From Streptomyces barkulensis (lineage in GTDB: Bacteria > Actinomycetota > Actinomycetes > Streptomycetales > Streptomycetaceae), in the NCBI RefSeq assembly GCF_002843305.1, contig NZ_PGSG01000009.1, positions 1-64,000 on the forward strand: a stretch of DNA of 64,000 bases, in the 5' to 3' direction. The position numbers were made by a program, and so were the translations under genes. Of this stretch, positions 52,805 to 61,697 are shown in pieces (positions within the stretch are counted from its first letter, which is position 1; the number at the start of each line of letters is the position of its first letter). The notes beneath the pieces are model-generated. The model ran no database searches and was not told the origin of the DNA. It saw only the letters and a list, made by a program, of their open reading frames with translations.

Positions 52805-53762
52805 ACGCCCGCCGATGAAGCCCACCAGGGACCCGCGCGTGACGCTGGACGACCTCGTCGAGGTCCTGCTGAACAAGGGCGCCGTCCTCCACCTGGACCT
52901 CATCGTCTCGGTGGCGGACATCCCGCTGATCGGCGTCAGTCTGCGCGCCGCGATAGCGGGCATGGAGACCATGCTGGAGTACGGCATGCTGCGCCGCTGG
53001 GACGAGGACACCCGCGCCTGGGCCGAGCGCTCCACCGGACACCGCGACCTCGAACCGCGCGCCGGGGAGCGGCACATCGTCCACATGCGCGGCGGCCATC
53101 TGCTGGAGGACGGCTTCCAGACCACCTGGCGCCCCGGCACCGTCCACCTCACCGACCGGCGGCTGGTCGTGATGCGCCGCGAGCCGCGCGAGGTGCTGTG
53201 GGAGACGGAGCTGGCGGCGGTGCGTGCGGTGCGGCCGGAGAGCGAGCGGAGCGTCGGCGGCGAACAGCGCACCAGACTGCGCGTCGTCCTGACGGACGGA
53301 CGCCAGGCCCTGCTGTCCTGCACCGAGCCGGAGAGGCTGCGCGCCCTGCTGGCCGGTACGTGCCCCGGCCCGCTGGAGACGTCCCCCGCCGGCCCGGAAC
53401 GGGAGGACGGCGACGGAGGCGAAGGTGACGGCGGCGAGGGCGGCCGGGCGGTCCTCGAAGGCCACCTCTGGTACCACGAGCCGCGCCGCGACGGCCCGCT
53501 GTGGCGCGGCGGGCAGGGACGGCTCACCCCGGACGCGCTGGTGTGGAAGTCGCCGCTGGACGCCCGCCCCGCTCTGGTCCTGACCACCGACGACATCACC
53601 GCCGTCCGTACCGCGCCCGGGCGCTCACCGGCCGGCGGAGGGACGGTGGTCACCGTGGAGACGGCCTCGCAGGGGCCGGTGACGCTCACGGCCGACGAAC
53701 CGGGGCGCTGGGCCGGGGCACTGGACTCACTGCGCACCGCGCAGCCGCTGCCCTCGGCCTGA
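52794..53762 (+). CDS. GvpA/GvpS-domain protein with two C-terminal PH/GRAM-like domains
   Basis: 322-aa protein. The GvpA-like domain spans about 12-70 (TLDDLVEVLLNKGAVLHLDL, IVSVADIPLIGVSLRAAIAG). After it come two beta-rich regions of about 100 residues each: VHLTDRRLVVMRREPREVLW / RLRVVLTDGRQALL, and GRLTPDALVWKSPLDARPAL / VVTVETASQGPVTL, which look like tandem PH or GRAM folds; an acidic linker (EDGDGGEGDGGEGG) divides them. GTG 52794 is used, overlapping the upstream gene by 11 bases; ATG 52815 is an alternative. I know no described Gvp protein of this build. Confidence 0.8.
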
Positions 53763-53864
53763 CGTCGGCCTGACGTCGGCCCGAGCTACGCGGACGGCGG
53801 CCTCTCAGGACGGCGGGCGGGCAGCGGGCGGGCAGCGGCCGGGAAGACAAGGACGGAGAAGACC

Positions 53865-54179
53865 ATGGCCATCACAGTCGACGAGAAGAGTCTCAAACAG
53901 GGGGTGCTCTCCCTGGTCGTCACCCTGGTCGAGGTGATCCAGGAGGCCCTGGAGCGGCAGGCGCTGCGCCGGATGAACGGCGGCGACCTGACCGAGGAGG
54001 AGCTCGAACGCCTGGGCGACGCCCTGCTGGAGCTGGACGAGGCCGTCGAGGAGATCAAGTCCGACCACGGCATCACCGACTCCGTCGCGGACCTGCACCG
54101 GGGCCTGGACGAGGTGGTGGACGACGTGGTGGACAAACTGGTCAACCCCGCCCGCTGGGCCGAGGAGGCACGGCGGTGA
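53865..54179 (+). CDS. gvpK: Gas vesicle protein GvpK
   Basis: 104-aa helical protein of the GvpK family: VDEKSLKQGVLSLVVTLVEV, then IQEALERQALRRMNGGDLTE and LERLGDALLELDEAVEEI, the family core over its whole length. GvpK is essential for gas vesicle assembly in halophilic archaea, exact role unknown. ATG at 53865 with GGACGGAGAAG upstream. Its stop overlaps the gvpL/F start by 4 bases. Confidence 0.93.
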   Translation: MAITVDEKSLKQGVLSLVVTLVEVIQEALERQALRRMNGGDLTEEELERLGDALLELDEAVEEIKSDHGITDSVADLHRGLDEVVDDVVDKLVNPARWAEEARR

Positions 54180-55012
54180 CGGAGCAGGCCCTGTACGTGT
54201 ACGCGGTGGTGCCCGACCGGCCCGGCGCCGCCGACGGCGTCACCGGGATCGACGGGCGCCCTCTGCGTCTGCTGGCCGCCCCGGACACGGGGCTGGCCGC
54301 ACTGGTCCACGACACGGAACCGGCCCCCTACCAGGGCACGGACGAGGACGTACGGCGCCGGGTGGCCGAGCAGGACCGGGCGGTGGTGGCCGTGTGGGAG
54401 CGCACCGGCGCGCTCCTGCCGATGACGTTCAACGTCCTGGTCGCCCCCGCTCCCTCACCCCAGGACCCCCGCACCGCCGGGGAGCGCCTGCTCGACTGGC
54501 TCACCTCCAGCGCGGCCGGGCTCCGCTCCCGGCTGGAGGCGCTGGAGGGCCGGGCGGAACTGCGGGTGGAGATCACCGTCGACCGCGCGGAGGCCGCCCG
54601 TGACGACGAGCGCGCCCGCGCCCTGGAGGCGGAGATGGCGAGCCGCTCCCCCGGGCTGCGCCGCCTGCTGGCCAAGCAGCTCGAACAGCTGCGCCGGGAG
54701 TCCTCCGAGCGCCTGGCCGACGTCCTCCACGCGGATGTGCGCCGCAGGCTGCTGGCCGTGGCCGAGGACCTGCGGGAGCGGTCGCGCGGCGTGCGCGACC
54801 CGGGCGAGGCGGACGTCCTCTCGGCGGCCCTGCTGGTGCGCACGGAGGACATCGAGGCGGTCGGCGCCGTGCTGGCCGCCGTCCGGGACGAACAGCCCGC
54901 CGCCCGCATCCGCTTCCTCGGCCCCTGGCCGCCCTACACCTTCGCCGACCTCCCCGACGGCCCCCGCGAGCCCGCCACCCCGGAGCCGGAGCACGCCCCG
55001 GAGCGGGACTAA
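54176..55012 (+). CDS. Gas vesicle protein GvpL/GvpF
   Basis: 278-aa GvpF/L-family accessory protein, which binds GvpA-type subunits in known systems. N-terminal LYVYAVVPDRPGAADGVTGI, AALVHDTEPAPYQG, the family segment ERTGALLPMTFNVLVAPA, a coiled-coil centre (RAEAARDDERARALEAEMAS, LLAKQLEQLRRESSERLADV) and C-terminal FLGPWPPYTFAD, which is diagnostic. GTG overlaps gvpK. Last gene of the operon. Confidence 0.93.
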   Translation: MTEQALYVYAVVPDRPGAADGVTGIDGRPLRLLAAPDTGLAALVHDTEPAPYQGTDEDVRRRVAEQDRAVVAVWERTGALLPMTFNVLVAPAPSPQDPRTAGERLLDWLTSSAAGLRSRLEALEGRAELRVEITVDRAEAARDDERARALEAEMASRSPGLRRLLAKQLEQLRRESSERLADVLHADVRRRLLAVAEDLRERSRGVRDPGEADVLSAALLVRTEDIEAVGAVLAAVRDEQPAARIRFLGPWPPYTFADLPDGPREPATPEPEHAPERD

Positions 55013-55040
55013 GCGCTCCCGTCCGGGTTCCGTCCGGTCC

Positions 55041-55658
55041 TCACATGCCGAACTCCGCCGCTGAGAGCCCCAGCGCGGCGCAGGCCTCCCGGACGGCCTG
55101 CTGCTCGGACTGGTCGATGTGGCCGTCGGCGCCGGCGATGACGATGCCGGTCTGAACGACGGCCCTGGCCTCCGCCGGCTTCTTGGCGGCCTTGGCGATC
55201 TCCTGCAGCGCCTCCGCCCGGCCCGCCTGGAAATCGGCCGTAAGCCGGTCCACATGGCGGTTGAAGCGCTGGCGCAGCTGCTCGGGCGGGAAGTTCCGCA
55301 GAACGTCGTTGTCGACGATCATCGACTCCATGCGCTGCCGCTCCGACGGGTCCACATGTCCGTCGGCGGCGGCCACCAGCGCGCACATCGCCATGCTCGC
55401 GTCCCGGTACGCACCGCTTTTCAACTCGGCCTTGGCCGAGGCGAGCTGGGACTTCAGCAGGCCCACCAGCTGGGCCTTCGTCCCCCCTCCGGAGCCGGAG
55501 CCGGATCCGGGGCGGGAACCGTGGCCCTGGCCGACCACGCCCTGGCCGGCGGCCCCCGGCCCTCCTGCCCCCGGCCCGCCCGTGCCCTGCCCGCCCCGGG
55601 ACTGCTGGAGGTTCCTGGCCTGGTCCTTGAGCCGGTCCCACATCGCCACTTGAGCCAT
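55041..55658 (-). CDS. TerB-family tellurite-resistance-like protein
   Basis: 205-aa protein with the TerB helical fold. Two copies of an acidic metal-site motif are present, AAADGHVDPSERQRM and AGADGHIDQSEQQAV. A Gly/Gln-rich linker (20-60) follows the N-terminal MWDRLKDQARNLQ. ATG at 55658 is preferred, with GAGGA 5 bases upstream; an in-frame ATG at 55718 would add 20 residues not typical of the family. TerB binds metals and is linked to tellurite and stress tolerance. Confidence 0.85.
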   Translation of the reverse strand: MAQVAMWDRLKDQARNLQQSRGGQGTGGPGAGGPGAAGQGVVGQGHGSRPGSGSGSGGGTKAQLVGLLKSQLASAKAELKSGAYRDASMAMCALVAAADGHVDPSERQRMESMIVDNDVLRNFPPEQLRQRFNRHVDRLTADFQAGRAEALQEIAKAAKKPAEARAVVQTGIVIAGADGHIDQSEQQAVREACAALGLSAAEFGM

Positions 55659-55793
55659 CCCGTCCTCGGCCGCCGCCCGCCCGACGCGGGCCGCAGATCT
55701 TCGTTCACCGTCCGTCATCACAACGTCCCCGGGGCCCGTCCTGGTTCCACGGGCGCCCGGATCACCCTTTCGGGGCGGGCCGCGGCCGCCGGC

Positions 55794-56204
55794 TCAGGAA
55801 TCGAGCACGGCGGCGACGGCCTCGATCTCCACGAGCTGATCGTCGTACCCGAGCACCGTCACTCCCATCAGGGTGCTGGGCACGTCGTGGTTCCCGAAGG
55901 CGTCACGGACGACTTCCCAGGCGGTCACCAGATCCTCCTGACGACTCGACGCCACCAGGACCCGCGTACTGATGACGTCCTCGATCGAGGCGCCCGCGTC
56001 GGCGAGCGCGGTCCGCATGTTCTCCACCGCCTTCGCCGCCTGCCCGGCGTAGTCGCCCTTCGCCGCCGTGGACCCGTCCTCGTTCAGGGGGCACGCCCCT
56101 GCGAGGAAGACCAGCCGCGCCTCGGCGGGCGCGGTGGCCGCGTAGGCGTACTCGGCGGCGTCGGACAGGGAGCCGGAACGGATGAGGGTCACGGCACGGG
56201 GCAC
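55794..56204 (-). CDS. RidA family protein (YjgF/Rid)
   Basis: 136-aa Rid protein; RidA hydrolyses reactive enamine/imine products of PLP enzymes. The family core is present: RLVFLAGACPLNEDGSTAAK, GDYAGQAAKAVENMRTALAD, and the active-site Arg in SIEDVISTRVLVASS; Glu near the end in QLVEIEAVAAVL. GTG with GAGAGGAA upstream. Its 3' side is next to the TerB gene, same strand. Confidence 0.9.
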   Translation of the reverse strand: MPRAVTLIRSGSLSDAAEYAYAATAPAEARLVFLAGACPLNEDGSTAAKGDYAGQAAKAVENMRTALADAGASIEDVISTRVLVASSRQEDLVTAWEVVRDAFGNHDVPSTLMGVTVLGYDDQLVEIEAVAAVLDS

Positions 56205-56347
56205 GGCGGTTCCTCTCGGCAAATCTGCGGGCCTGCGGCTCTGCGGGGCGCGGGTCCGCGGGTCCTGGGGGCCGTCAGCCTGCCACAGCCCACCGGGCCC
56301 GCTCCTCCGTATAAAAACGGGCGGAAACCGCTTCTCCGGGCGCCCCG

Positions 56348-57271
56348 TCAGGCGGCCGGCTCCTCCGGCAGCGCGGCGAGCAGCCAGTCGTGGGCGGCGC
56401 CGGGAGTCGGCTCCGGCGGACCGGCCGACGGCGCGGTCACCTCGGCGACGAGCTGCCAGTAGCGGTCGATGCGCGGATCGGCGGCGAGTTGGCTCCTGAG
56501 CCCGCGCCGGAAGCCGGGGGTGTCGCGCGTGCCGCGTGAGCGGGCGTAGGCGGAGACGAAGCAGTCCAGCGCCTCGCCCCGGTGCGGCGGCCGCCCCGCC
56601 CGCATCGGCTCGGCCGCCAGCCCGTACGCCTCGACGAGGCCGCCGTAGAGCACGGCCGGGCGGTAGCCCTCCTCCGGCCGGTGCGCGGCGGGCTGACGCT
56701 GCCGGGCGGTGCCGGGGCAGGGGCCGGAGACGAAGGCGTGCAGCCGGGCGAAGGCCAGCACCTGGGCCGGGGTCGGGTCGTCCGGGGGCTGCGGAATCGC
56801 GTGTTCGAGGATCTCCGAGACCAGCCGGGCCGGGAGCCGTGGCGGCAGCCAGCCCCGCCAGAAACGCGCCAGCGCCGCCGTGCCGGGCGGGGCGGACACG
56901 GCGCCGACCAGCCGCAGGCGGTCGGCGCGCTCCTCGGCCGTGCAGCCCTGCAGCAGGTGGAGGGCGGCCTCCCGCCAGCGCAGGGCGGCCAGTTGCGTAC
57001 CGACGTCCCGCAGCCGCCCGGCGACGACGTCCTCCAGCGCGTCGTCCCGTTCCAGGGCCCGGCCCACCTCGGGGACCGGCACACCGAGGGCGCGCAGCGA
57101 GCGGATCGTGCGGAGCCGGTCGAGCGCCTCGGGGCCGTAGCGGCGGTGGCCCCCGGCGCTGCGGACGGCTTCGGGCAGCAGTCCGCGGTCGGAGTAGAAG
57201 CGGACGGTCTTGACGGTGGCGCCCGCCCGCTCGGCGAGCTCCCCGATGCTCCACAGGCCGTCAGGGGACAA
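56348..57271 (-). CDS. MerR-family regulator
   Basis: 307-aa regulator. HTH of the MerR type at 6-75 (LWSIGELAERAGATVKTVRF, YSDRGLLPEAVRSAGGHRRY) followed by a long helical effector domain, larger than in metal-sensing MerR proteins and similar to drug- or aromatic-responsive ones. TTG start at 57271 lies directly at the promoter/operator it should bind. Divergent from the double hydrolase gene. Confidence 0.9.
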   Translation of the reverse strand: MSPDGLWSIGELAERAGATVKTVRFYSDRGLLPEAVRSAGGHRRYGPEALDRLRTIRSLRALGVPVPEVGRALERDDALEDVVAGRLRDVGTQLAALRWREAALHLLQGCTAEERADRLRLVGAVSAPPGTAALARFWRGWLPPRLPARLVSEILEHAIPQPPDDPTPAQVLAFARLHAFVSGPCPGTARQRQPAAHRPEEGYRPAVLYGGLVEAYGLAAEPMRAGRPPHRGEALDCFVSAYARSRGTRDTPGFRRGLRSQLAADPRIDRYWQLVAEVTAPSAGPPEPTPGAAHDWLLAALPEEPAA

Positions 57272-57274
57272 GGC

Positions 57275-57305
57275 TTGAACCTCCCTCAGGGGGAGTTCCT
57301 ACCGT
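57275..57305 (+). promoter_or_regulatory. MerR-type promoter of the hydrolase gene
   Basis: TTGAAC (57275-57280) and TACCGT (57300-57305) are 19 bp apart with an imperfect dyad GAACCTCCC / GGGGAGTTC in the spacer, the classical MerR arrangement. The predicted mRNA starts near 57312, 46 bases before the hydrolase ATG. Confidence 0.65.
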
Positions 57306-57357
57306 ACCGGCGAGCGCGGGCGGCCCGCGCTCGAAGGAAACGGGGAGGAGCATCGCC

Positions 57358-58872
57358 ATGACGGCTTTCGTACTGGTGCCGGGCGCCCACACCGGTGGCT
57401 GGGTGTGGGAGGGGACGGCCTCCCGGCTGCGGGAGTCGGGAGCCGAGGCATACCCGGTGACGCTCACCGGCATGGGCGGCCCCGGCGACCCGGCGGGACC
57501 GGGCACCGGCCTGGAGACGCACATCGACGACCTGGTACGGCTGATCGACGGGCTGGACGCGCCCCGGGTGGTGCTCGTCGGCCACTGCTACGGCATTCAC
57601 CCGGTGCTGGGCGCGGCCGGGCGGCGCCCGGAGCGGATCGCCCGGATCGTCCACCTGGACACCGGCATCCCCCGCGACGGCGACCCGGCCCTCGCCCTCG
57701 TGCCCGACGGCACGGTCCGCGAACGGCTCTCACGCGCGGACGGGCGGGGCGGCGGGCACGGGAACGGGCTGCTGCCTCCGCCGTCCCCGGACGGCTGGCG
57801 GCGCTGGGGCAGCACCGCGGGCGTGCCCGAGGATGCGCTGGAGCGGCTGGCCCGCCTCGCCGCGCCCCAGCCCGTAGGCACCCTCACCCGGCCGCTCCGG
57901 CTGAACGAGGCCGTGTCGCGGATACCGGCGACCGGCGTCCTGTGCACTGCCAACGGGCCGGGTATCGCCGCGGTCGAGGCCATGGTGGGACTGGGCGACC
58001 CACGCTTCCTGGCACTCACCGGCCCCCGGGTGGACTTCTTCGAACTGGCCACCGGGCACTGGCCGATGCTCTCCGCCCCCGATGAGCTGGCCGGCGTACT
58101 GCTGCGGGCCGCCGCGGGAGAGGGGCATCGGATCTCCCCGCCGCGGGACGAACGGCCCGCGCATCTACGGCCGTTCATCGTGGACGTGCCCGAGGCGCGC
58201 CGTGAGCGGACGGGACGGGTCGACCTCCACCTGCCCGAAGCGGACGGCCCCCGCCCCGCCGTGGTGTTCGTCCACGGCGGCCCGGTCCCGCCCGAGGCGC
58301 ACCCCACTCCCCGGGACTGGCCCGCCTTCACCGGCTACGCCCGGTACGCGGCGAGCCTGGGCGCGGTCGGCGCGACGGTGGACCACCGGCTGCACGGCAT
58401 CGCCGACTACGGGCGAGCCGCCGAGGACGTCCGCGAGGCCGTCCGCCTCGTACGGGCCGATCCGCGTGTGGACGGGGACCGGATCGCGCTGTGGTTCTTC
58501 TCCGGCGGCGGGCTGCTGTCGGCCCACTGGCTGGCCGCGCCCCCGCCGTGGCTGCGCTGCCTGGCGGCCACCTACCCCCTGCTCGCACCCCCGCCGGGCT
58601 GGCCGGTCGACGCCTCCCGCTTCCACCCCGCGACCGCCCTGCGCACCGCGGGACGGCTGCCGGTGGTGCTGACCCGGGTGGAGCTGGAACTCCCCGAACT
58701 CGCCGCCGCCATCCAGGATTTCCTGACCGCGGCGGAGCACTGCGAGGCCGCCGTGGAGGTGATCGACGTACCCGGCGGTCACCACGGCTTCGAGACCGTC
58801 GACCACACCGAACCGGCCCGCCGGGCCGTGGACCGCGCGATGCGGTCCGTACTGGGTCACCTGCGGAACTGA
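57358..58872 (+). CDS. Fusion of two alpha/beta-hydrolase domains, first with Cys nucleophile
   Basis: 504-aa protein. Domain 1 (1-255) has the oxyanion-type start VLVPGAHTGGWVWEG and nucleophile elbow VVLVGHCYG, with Cys77 in the usual Ser position, and catalytic His in ATGHWPMLSA. Domain 2 (275-504) is dienelactone-hydrolase/esterase-like: VFVHGGPVPPEAHP, elbow WFFSGGGLL with Ser382, and His in GGHHGFETVD. The fusion sits beside a divergent merR and is probably induced by a compound it degrades. ATG at 57358 with GGGGAGGAG upstream. Confidence 0.87.
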   Translation: MTAFVLVPGAHTGGWVWEGTASRLRESGAEAYPVTLTGMGGPGDPAGPGTGLETHIDDLVRLIDGLDAPRVVLVGHCYGIHPVLGAAGRRPERIARIVHLDTGIPRDGDPALALVPDGTVRERLSRADGRGGGHGNGLLPPPSPDGWRRWGSTAGVPEDALERLARLAAPQPVGTLTRPLRLNEAVSRIPATGVLCTANGPGIAAVEAMVGLGDPRFLALTGPRVDFFELATGHWPMLSAPDELAGVLLRAAAGEGHRISPPRDERPAHLRPFIVDVPEARRERTGRVDLHLPEADGPRPAVVFVHGGPVPPEAHPTPRDWPAFTGYARYAASLGAVGATVDHRLHGIADYGRAAEDVREAVRLVRADPRVDGDRIALWFFSGGGLLSAHWLAAPPPWLRCLAATYPLLAPPPGWPVDASRFHPATALRTAGRLPVVLTRVELELPELAAAIQDFLTAAEHCEAAVEVIDVPGGHHGFETVDHTEPARRAVDRAMRSVLGHLRN

Positions 58873-58958
58873 CCCGCCCGTGGCGGGAACTCCCGGCGCG
58901 CCCCGGCAGTCCCCTCCCGTACGGGGTTCTCGTTCCGAGCGGGAGGGGTTGAGGTCAC

Positions 58959-59288
58959 ATGGCGGGAGGACGCGTCGTGCGTGCGGCCCGGAAGACAGGC
59001 GAGCACGTGGCCGAGTTCATCGGCGAGATCCTGCTCGAGGCGGCGCTCGCCATGGCCGCCTGCCTCATCCTGGCAGCGGGAGCAGCCGTGTTCCTGGCGG
59101 GCTGGAGGATCAGCCCCCTTGCCGCCGGCGGCTCGCTCGGCGGCTTCCTGCTCCTCGTCGGCTACGGCGCGTGGGAGGTCTTCCGGCCCGGGAAGCCCGT
59201 CCGGCGCGGACGTCTCACCACGGTGGCCATCACCGCCTTCGCCCTCGTCCTCCTGGTGCTCTACGGGGCTTCGTGCGAGTGCCTGTGA
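58959..59288 (+). CDS. Small membrane protein
   Basis: 109-aa protein with three transmembrane helices: about 26-47 (LAMAACLILAAGAAVFLAG), 50-70 (LAAGGSLGGFLLLVGYGAW) and 85-105 (VAITAFALVLLVLYGAS). Cys pair near the C-terminus. ATG with GGGAGGGG upstream. No family recognised. The 285 bases after it hold no gene that I can support. Confidence 0.65.
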   Translation: MAGGRVVRAARKTGEHVAEFIGEILLEAALAMAACLILAAGAAVFLAGWRISPLAAGGSLGGFLLLVGYGAWEVFRPGKPVRRGRLTTVAITAFALVLLVLYGASCECL

Positions 59289-59573
59289 CCCCCGGCCGCC
59301 CCCTGACGGCCCCGGCCGAGCGCCGAAGGCGGTCGTCGTGATTCGGGAGCGAACCGCTCCCACACTCCGTTGGCGTAGCCGGCGGAACCCGGTAACGTCG
59401 CCCGGCGTGAACACCGGACCGGCGCCACGCCACACGCGGATCGGCTGTCCGGTGGAGGGCTGACCGCACTGCGGGGGCGCGGAAGGCGCCCCCACGGTTC
59501 GGCACGCGGACCTCCCCGCGCTTGTGCACCGCGAGTCCATCTCTCCGTGCCGAGCGACAGCGAGGTCAGCCAA

Positions 59574-59960
59574 GTGTCAGTCACCTTCAACCACACCATC
59601 ATCGCCTCCACAGACCGCGAGGAATCGGCCCGGTTCTTCCGGGAGCTCCTGGAACTGCCGGAGGCACCGTCCTGGGGCGTGTTCACCAACATCCAGCTCA
59701 CCGACGGCGTGCTGCTGCAGTTCACCGAGCCTCCGGTGGAGATCCAGATGCAGCACTACGCGTTCCTGGTCGACGACGACCTGTTCGACCGGGCGTACCG
59801 GCGGCTGTGCGAGTGCGGTGTCGAGCACTGGGCCGAGCACTGAGCCGATCCGCGGATGCGGCGCCCGGGCGAGACCAACACCGAGCACGGCGGTCGCGGG
59901 GTGTACTTCAAGGACCCCTCCGGTCACGCGATCGAGCTGATCACCCGGCCGTATCTGTAA
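59574..59960 (+). pseudogene. VOC (glyoxalase/bleomycin resistance) family gene with in-frame stop
   Basis: A complete 128-codon VOC gene interrupted by TGA at 59841-59843. Before the stop: TFNHTIIASTDREESARFFR and HYAFLVDDDLFDRAY; in the same frame after it: RPGETNTEHGGRGVYFKDPS and the ending ELITRPYL. The stop lies in a 12-bp near-perfect tandem duplication (GAGCACTGGGCC / GAGCACTGAGCC, 59823-59846), where the second copy has G to A. Read without the second copy the frame would be normal. GTG 59574 with GAGGTC upstream. Could also be readthrough or sequencing error. Confidence 0.75.
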
Positions 59961-60124
59961 CCGGCCGGGCGCGGCCGCTGACGCCGGGCGGTGACGCGCC
60001 GCCTGCCGCCGTCGAGTTCCCCCGTACGGCCCGGGGCCGTCTCCGGGCCGTACGGGCCGAGCCCACGGCCACCGTCCGGCCGCTCCCCGGAGGCTGTCAG
60101 TACCGGGTGACAGGATGCCCTGCC

Positions 60125-60745
60125 ATGACCGCACCGATCAGTGAGTCGTGGACGCGAATCGAGAACTGGCTGGCCGGGCACGCCCCGGCCACCCGTGCCG
60201 CGCTGGCGCCGCCCGCGGACCCGGCGGACATCGCCGAGCTCGAACGCCTCGTCGGCCGACCGCTGCTGAGACCCCTGGTGCAGTCGCTGCTGCGGCACGA
60301 CGGCCTCCTCGACCAGCGTTCCTGGCTGCTGCCGGGCTCCTACAGACCGTTGAGCACACGCGAGACGGCGGCCCAGTGGCGGCTTCTCACCGGCTTCTAC
60401 GACAGGTGCGCGACGGACGAGGAGGAGGAGGAAGAGGTCTACCACTTCATGGAGCTCGGATTCAGCAGCGCCCTGTACGGGCATCCGCAGTTGATCCCCA
60501 TCGCACGGGACATCCGCGGAGGCTGCCTCGTACTGGACCACCGTCCCGAGACCGACCGGGGGTGCGTCCACGAAGTCGAGGCCGTGGAAGGCGTCATGCG
60601 CGGGTCACACGAGATGTGGACCTCCCTGCCCGTACTCATGGAGCGGATCGCCACATCCCTCGAAACCGGCGAGCCCCTCGACGGCTACACACCCGTGGTG
60701 GACGAGGAGCACAGGCTCTCCTGGGACTTCACGCCACTGCGGTAA
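60125..60745 (+). CDS. SMI1/KNR4 family protein
   Basis: 206-aa protein with a SMI1/KNR4 (SUKH-like) fold. Features: PADPADIAELERLVGRPLL, LLRHDGLLDQRSWLLPGSYR and LIPIARDIRGGCLVLDHRPE. In bacteria, SUKH proteins often act as immunity proteins for polymorphic toxins; no toxin gene adjoins this one, so it may be an orphan. ATG 60125. An acidic run of seven Glu lies at 98-105. Confidence 0.85.
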   Translation: MTAPISESWTRIENWLAGHAPATRAALAPPADPADIAELERLVGRPLLRPLVQSLLRHDGLLDQRSWLLPGSYRPLSTRETAAQWRLLTGFYDRCATDEEEEEEVYHFMELGFSSALYGHPQLIPIARDIRGGCLVLDHRPETDRGCVHEVEAVEGVMRGSHEMWTSLPVLMERIATSLETGEPLDGYTPVVDEEHRLSWDFTPLR

Positions 60746-60953
60746 GACGGTGTGCGACAACGGTGGCGTCCGGCCGTCGACAGCCCCCCTTCCAGCCGAA
60801 GGTGTCGGGGCCGGCTCCACACCGGTGCTCTGGAGCGCTTCCCCGGCCGAACCGTACGCTCGCTCACGACTCGACCGGCCGTGGAACCCTCAAAGCGGGC
60901 CTCCACCATGCGGCGACAATGCTGGAGGCCCGCCCTCTCGCCTTGGAGCGATC

Positions 60954-61367
60954 ATGGATTACGCACGCGCCCTGAAAGCAGTCGTGATCACGGCCGTCGC
61001 CACAGCGGCCGGCCACCTCACGATGAGCGCCGGGTTCGCGTGGGCCCGCGCGCAGGAACCGGACCACCCGGACGACTGGTCCGGTTTACCCGGATTCAGC
61101 GCCACCGTCCTCGCCACGTGGACACTCATGCCCCTGGCGCTGTGGATCGGGATGCGCGTCCTCGGCGAACGGCGCACCTGGCTCCAGATCCTCCTCGGCA
61201 CACCGCTGTGGATCGGCGTCTCCTCGGTGTACATCGACGACGTCGACCGCCCGGGTGGGCTCATGTCCGTACCGGTCCTGGTCGCATTCGTCCTGGCAGG
61301 CGCGCTCCTCGGCGCCTACGACCCCGGTTCCGCCCGCGACGACGAGGCGGGAACGGAACGGGCGTGA
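60954..61367 (+). CDS. Small membrane protein with a TTA codon
   Basis: 137-aa protein with about four transmembrane helices (AVVITAVATAAGHLTMSAG, ATVLATWTLMPLALWIGM, ILLGTPLWIGVSSVYI, LVAFVLAGALLGAY). Codon 45 is TTA (61086-61088), so translation may need the bldA tRNA. ATG with TTGGAGCG upstream. No family recognised. Confidence 0.65.
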   Translation: MDYARALKAVVITAVATAAGHLTMSAGFAWARAQEPDHPDDWSGLPGFSATVLATWTLMPLALWIGMRVLGERRTWLQILLGTPLWIGVSSVYIDDVDRPGGLMSVPVLVAFVLAGALLGAYDPGSARDDEAGTERA

Positions 61368-61518
61368 AGTCGCCATGGAGGCGACGGTCATGAGCCTTCG
61401 GCCGTCCGCGTTCCTGTGCGGGCTCCGGCGGACGAGCTGGACGTGGAGGGCCGTCAGCCGTGCGGCGGCCCGACCACGGCTGGACACGGCCACTGGTACC
61501 GGGCGGCGACGCGGAGGA

Positions 61519-61542
61519 CCCCCGGCCCTGGTGGGCCGGGGG
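61519..61542. terminator. Hairpin, probable old tRNA terminator
   Basis: Perfect 10-bp stem CCCCCGGCCC / GGGCCGGGGG with loop TGGT, just beyond the 3' end of the tRNA fragment read on the minus strand. Confidence 0.65.
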
Positions 61543-61552
61543 GCTTTGTGCC

Positions 61553-61592
61553 GGTGGGCGCAGACGGGTTCGAACCGCCGACATCTGCCTTG
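61553..61592 (-). other. Attachment-site core: 3' half of a tRNA, probably tRNA-Val(UAC)
   Basis: On the minus strand the 40 bases run from CAAGGCAGATG through the T-arm GGCGGTTCGAACCCGTC to the acceptor end TGCGCCCACC. The T-stem pairs fully, but no matching 5' acceptor (GGGCGCA), D-arm or anticodon lies upstream. The segment matches from the anticodon loop onward what I recall of Streptomyces tRNA-Val(UAC). A tRNA 3' half starting at the anticodon loop is the usual attL/attR core of elements with a tyrosine integrase. The element would lie at positions above 61592. Confidence 0.7.
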
Positions 61593-61697
61593 AAGTTCGA
61601 TCCGTTGCCCCCGGCGGACCCGTTTGACCGCCTACCATGGGATTTGTCCTGCCTCCTCTGGATTGCCCAGAAACGCCGACATCCGTGCTTGTTGATG

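Noticed and set aside
61553..61640. Complete tRNA gene
   Set aside because: The 5' acceptor strand, D-arm and anticodon stem are missing upstream of the 3' half, so it is kept as an attachment-site fragment only.
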